From assembly GCF_001654915.1 (NCBI RefSeq), contig NZ_LXEQ01000026.1: a stretch of DNA of 64,000 bases. One strand, 5' to 3'. The DNA is from Buttiauxella ferragutiae. GTDB taxonomy: Bacteria > Pseudomonadota > Gammaproteobacteria > Enterobacterales > Enterobacteriaceae. Position numbers and translations under genes: made by a program. Under the pieces are notes generated by a model, which saw nothing but the letters and a program-made list of their open reading frames with translations, did no database searches and was not told the DNA's origin. Of the stretch, positions 64,000-64,000 are shown piece after piece. Every line of letters starts with the position of its first letter. Position 1 is the first letter of the stretch.

Positions 64000-64000
64000 T

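Larger units (their letters stand above)
63742..64000. other. Structured non-coding segment after mtr, possible mobile-element edge
   Basis: The first 65 bases hold a palindromic CCCTC/GAGGG-type sequence usual after enteric genes, apparently interrupted after CCCTTTGGG. From 63807 the sequence changes: CTGTCTCTTAGTCACATCT differs from the Tn5 mosaic end at two of 19 bases, and strong inverted repeats follow (63848-63893 nested, 63895-63925). No transposase start or recognised gene is seen before the window ends. It could be the end of an IS4/IS50-type element or of another integrated element. Confidence 0.4.

Overview
The window is chromosomal DNA from an enteric gammaproteobacterium (Enterobacterales, close to Escherichia, Enterobacter, Kluyvera or Buttiauxella). 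Nearly every protein can be matched to an Escherichia coli K-12 counterpart of almost the same length. Gene order follows the E. coli degQ to mtr segment (the 69-72 min region). Intergenic signals are also enteric: ERIC repeats, the NanR GGTATA operator, ArcZ sRNA, the pnp RNase III leader and a TrpR-type operator at mtr. I cannot fix the genus without a database.

Layout. (1) 1-4.9 kb: degQ (partial, minus), zapG (minus), zapE, rplM-rpsI, sspA-sspB. (2) 5.0-10.5 kb: sialic acid catabolism, nanR then nanA-nanT-nanE-nanK-nanQ, ending at a strong bidirectional terminator. (3) 10.5-16.4 kb: glutamate synthase gltB-gltD (minus). (4) 17.1-22.0 kb: yhcC, arcB, elbB-mtgA, with the sRNA ArcZ convergent to arcB. 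(5) 22.0-30.2 kb (minus): yrbG-kdsD-kdsC-lptC-lptA-lptB-rpoN-hpf-ptsN-rapZ-npr, covering KDO/LPS transport, sigma-54 and nitrogen PTS, with one ERIC element on each side of the rpoN-hpf pair. (6) 30.4-35.3 kb: mlaFEDCB lipid-asymmetry operon, ibaG, murA, then sfsB (minus). (7) 35.8-39.9 kb: ispB (minus), rplU-rpmA, yhbE-obgE. (8) 39.9-43.1 kb (minus): dacB followed closely by a PmrAB/BasRS-like two-component system that E. coli K-12 lacks at this position. (9) 43.1-49.8 kb: greA with a GraL-like attenuated leader, yhbY (minus), rlmE-ftsH, folP-glmM, secG. (10) 49.8-62.3 kb: tRNA-Leu(GAG) and initiator tRNA-Met, then rimP-nusA-infB-rbfA-truB-rpsO-pnp-nlpI and yrbN-deaD, the translation, transcription and RNA-decay supercluster. 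(11) 62.5-64.0 kb: mtr, then a structured non-coding segment that looks like the edge of a mobile or foreign element and runs off the window.

Most of the window is conserved core genome. I did not find a convincing new multi-gene system. The parts that depart from the K-12 layout are the dacB-pmrA-pmrB operon, the two ERIC insertions in the rpoN operon, the absence of argG/yhbX between the two tRNA genes, and the 190-base terminal segment after mtr. That segment begins with a 19-base sequence very like a Tn5/IS50 end and carries nested and tandem perfect inverted repeats; it is the best candidate for something undescribed.
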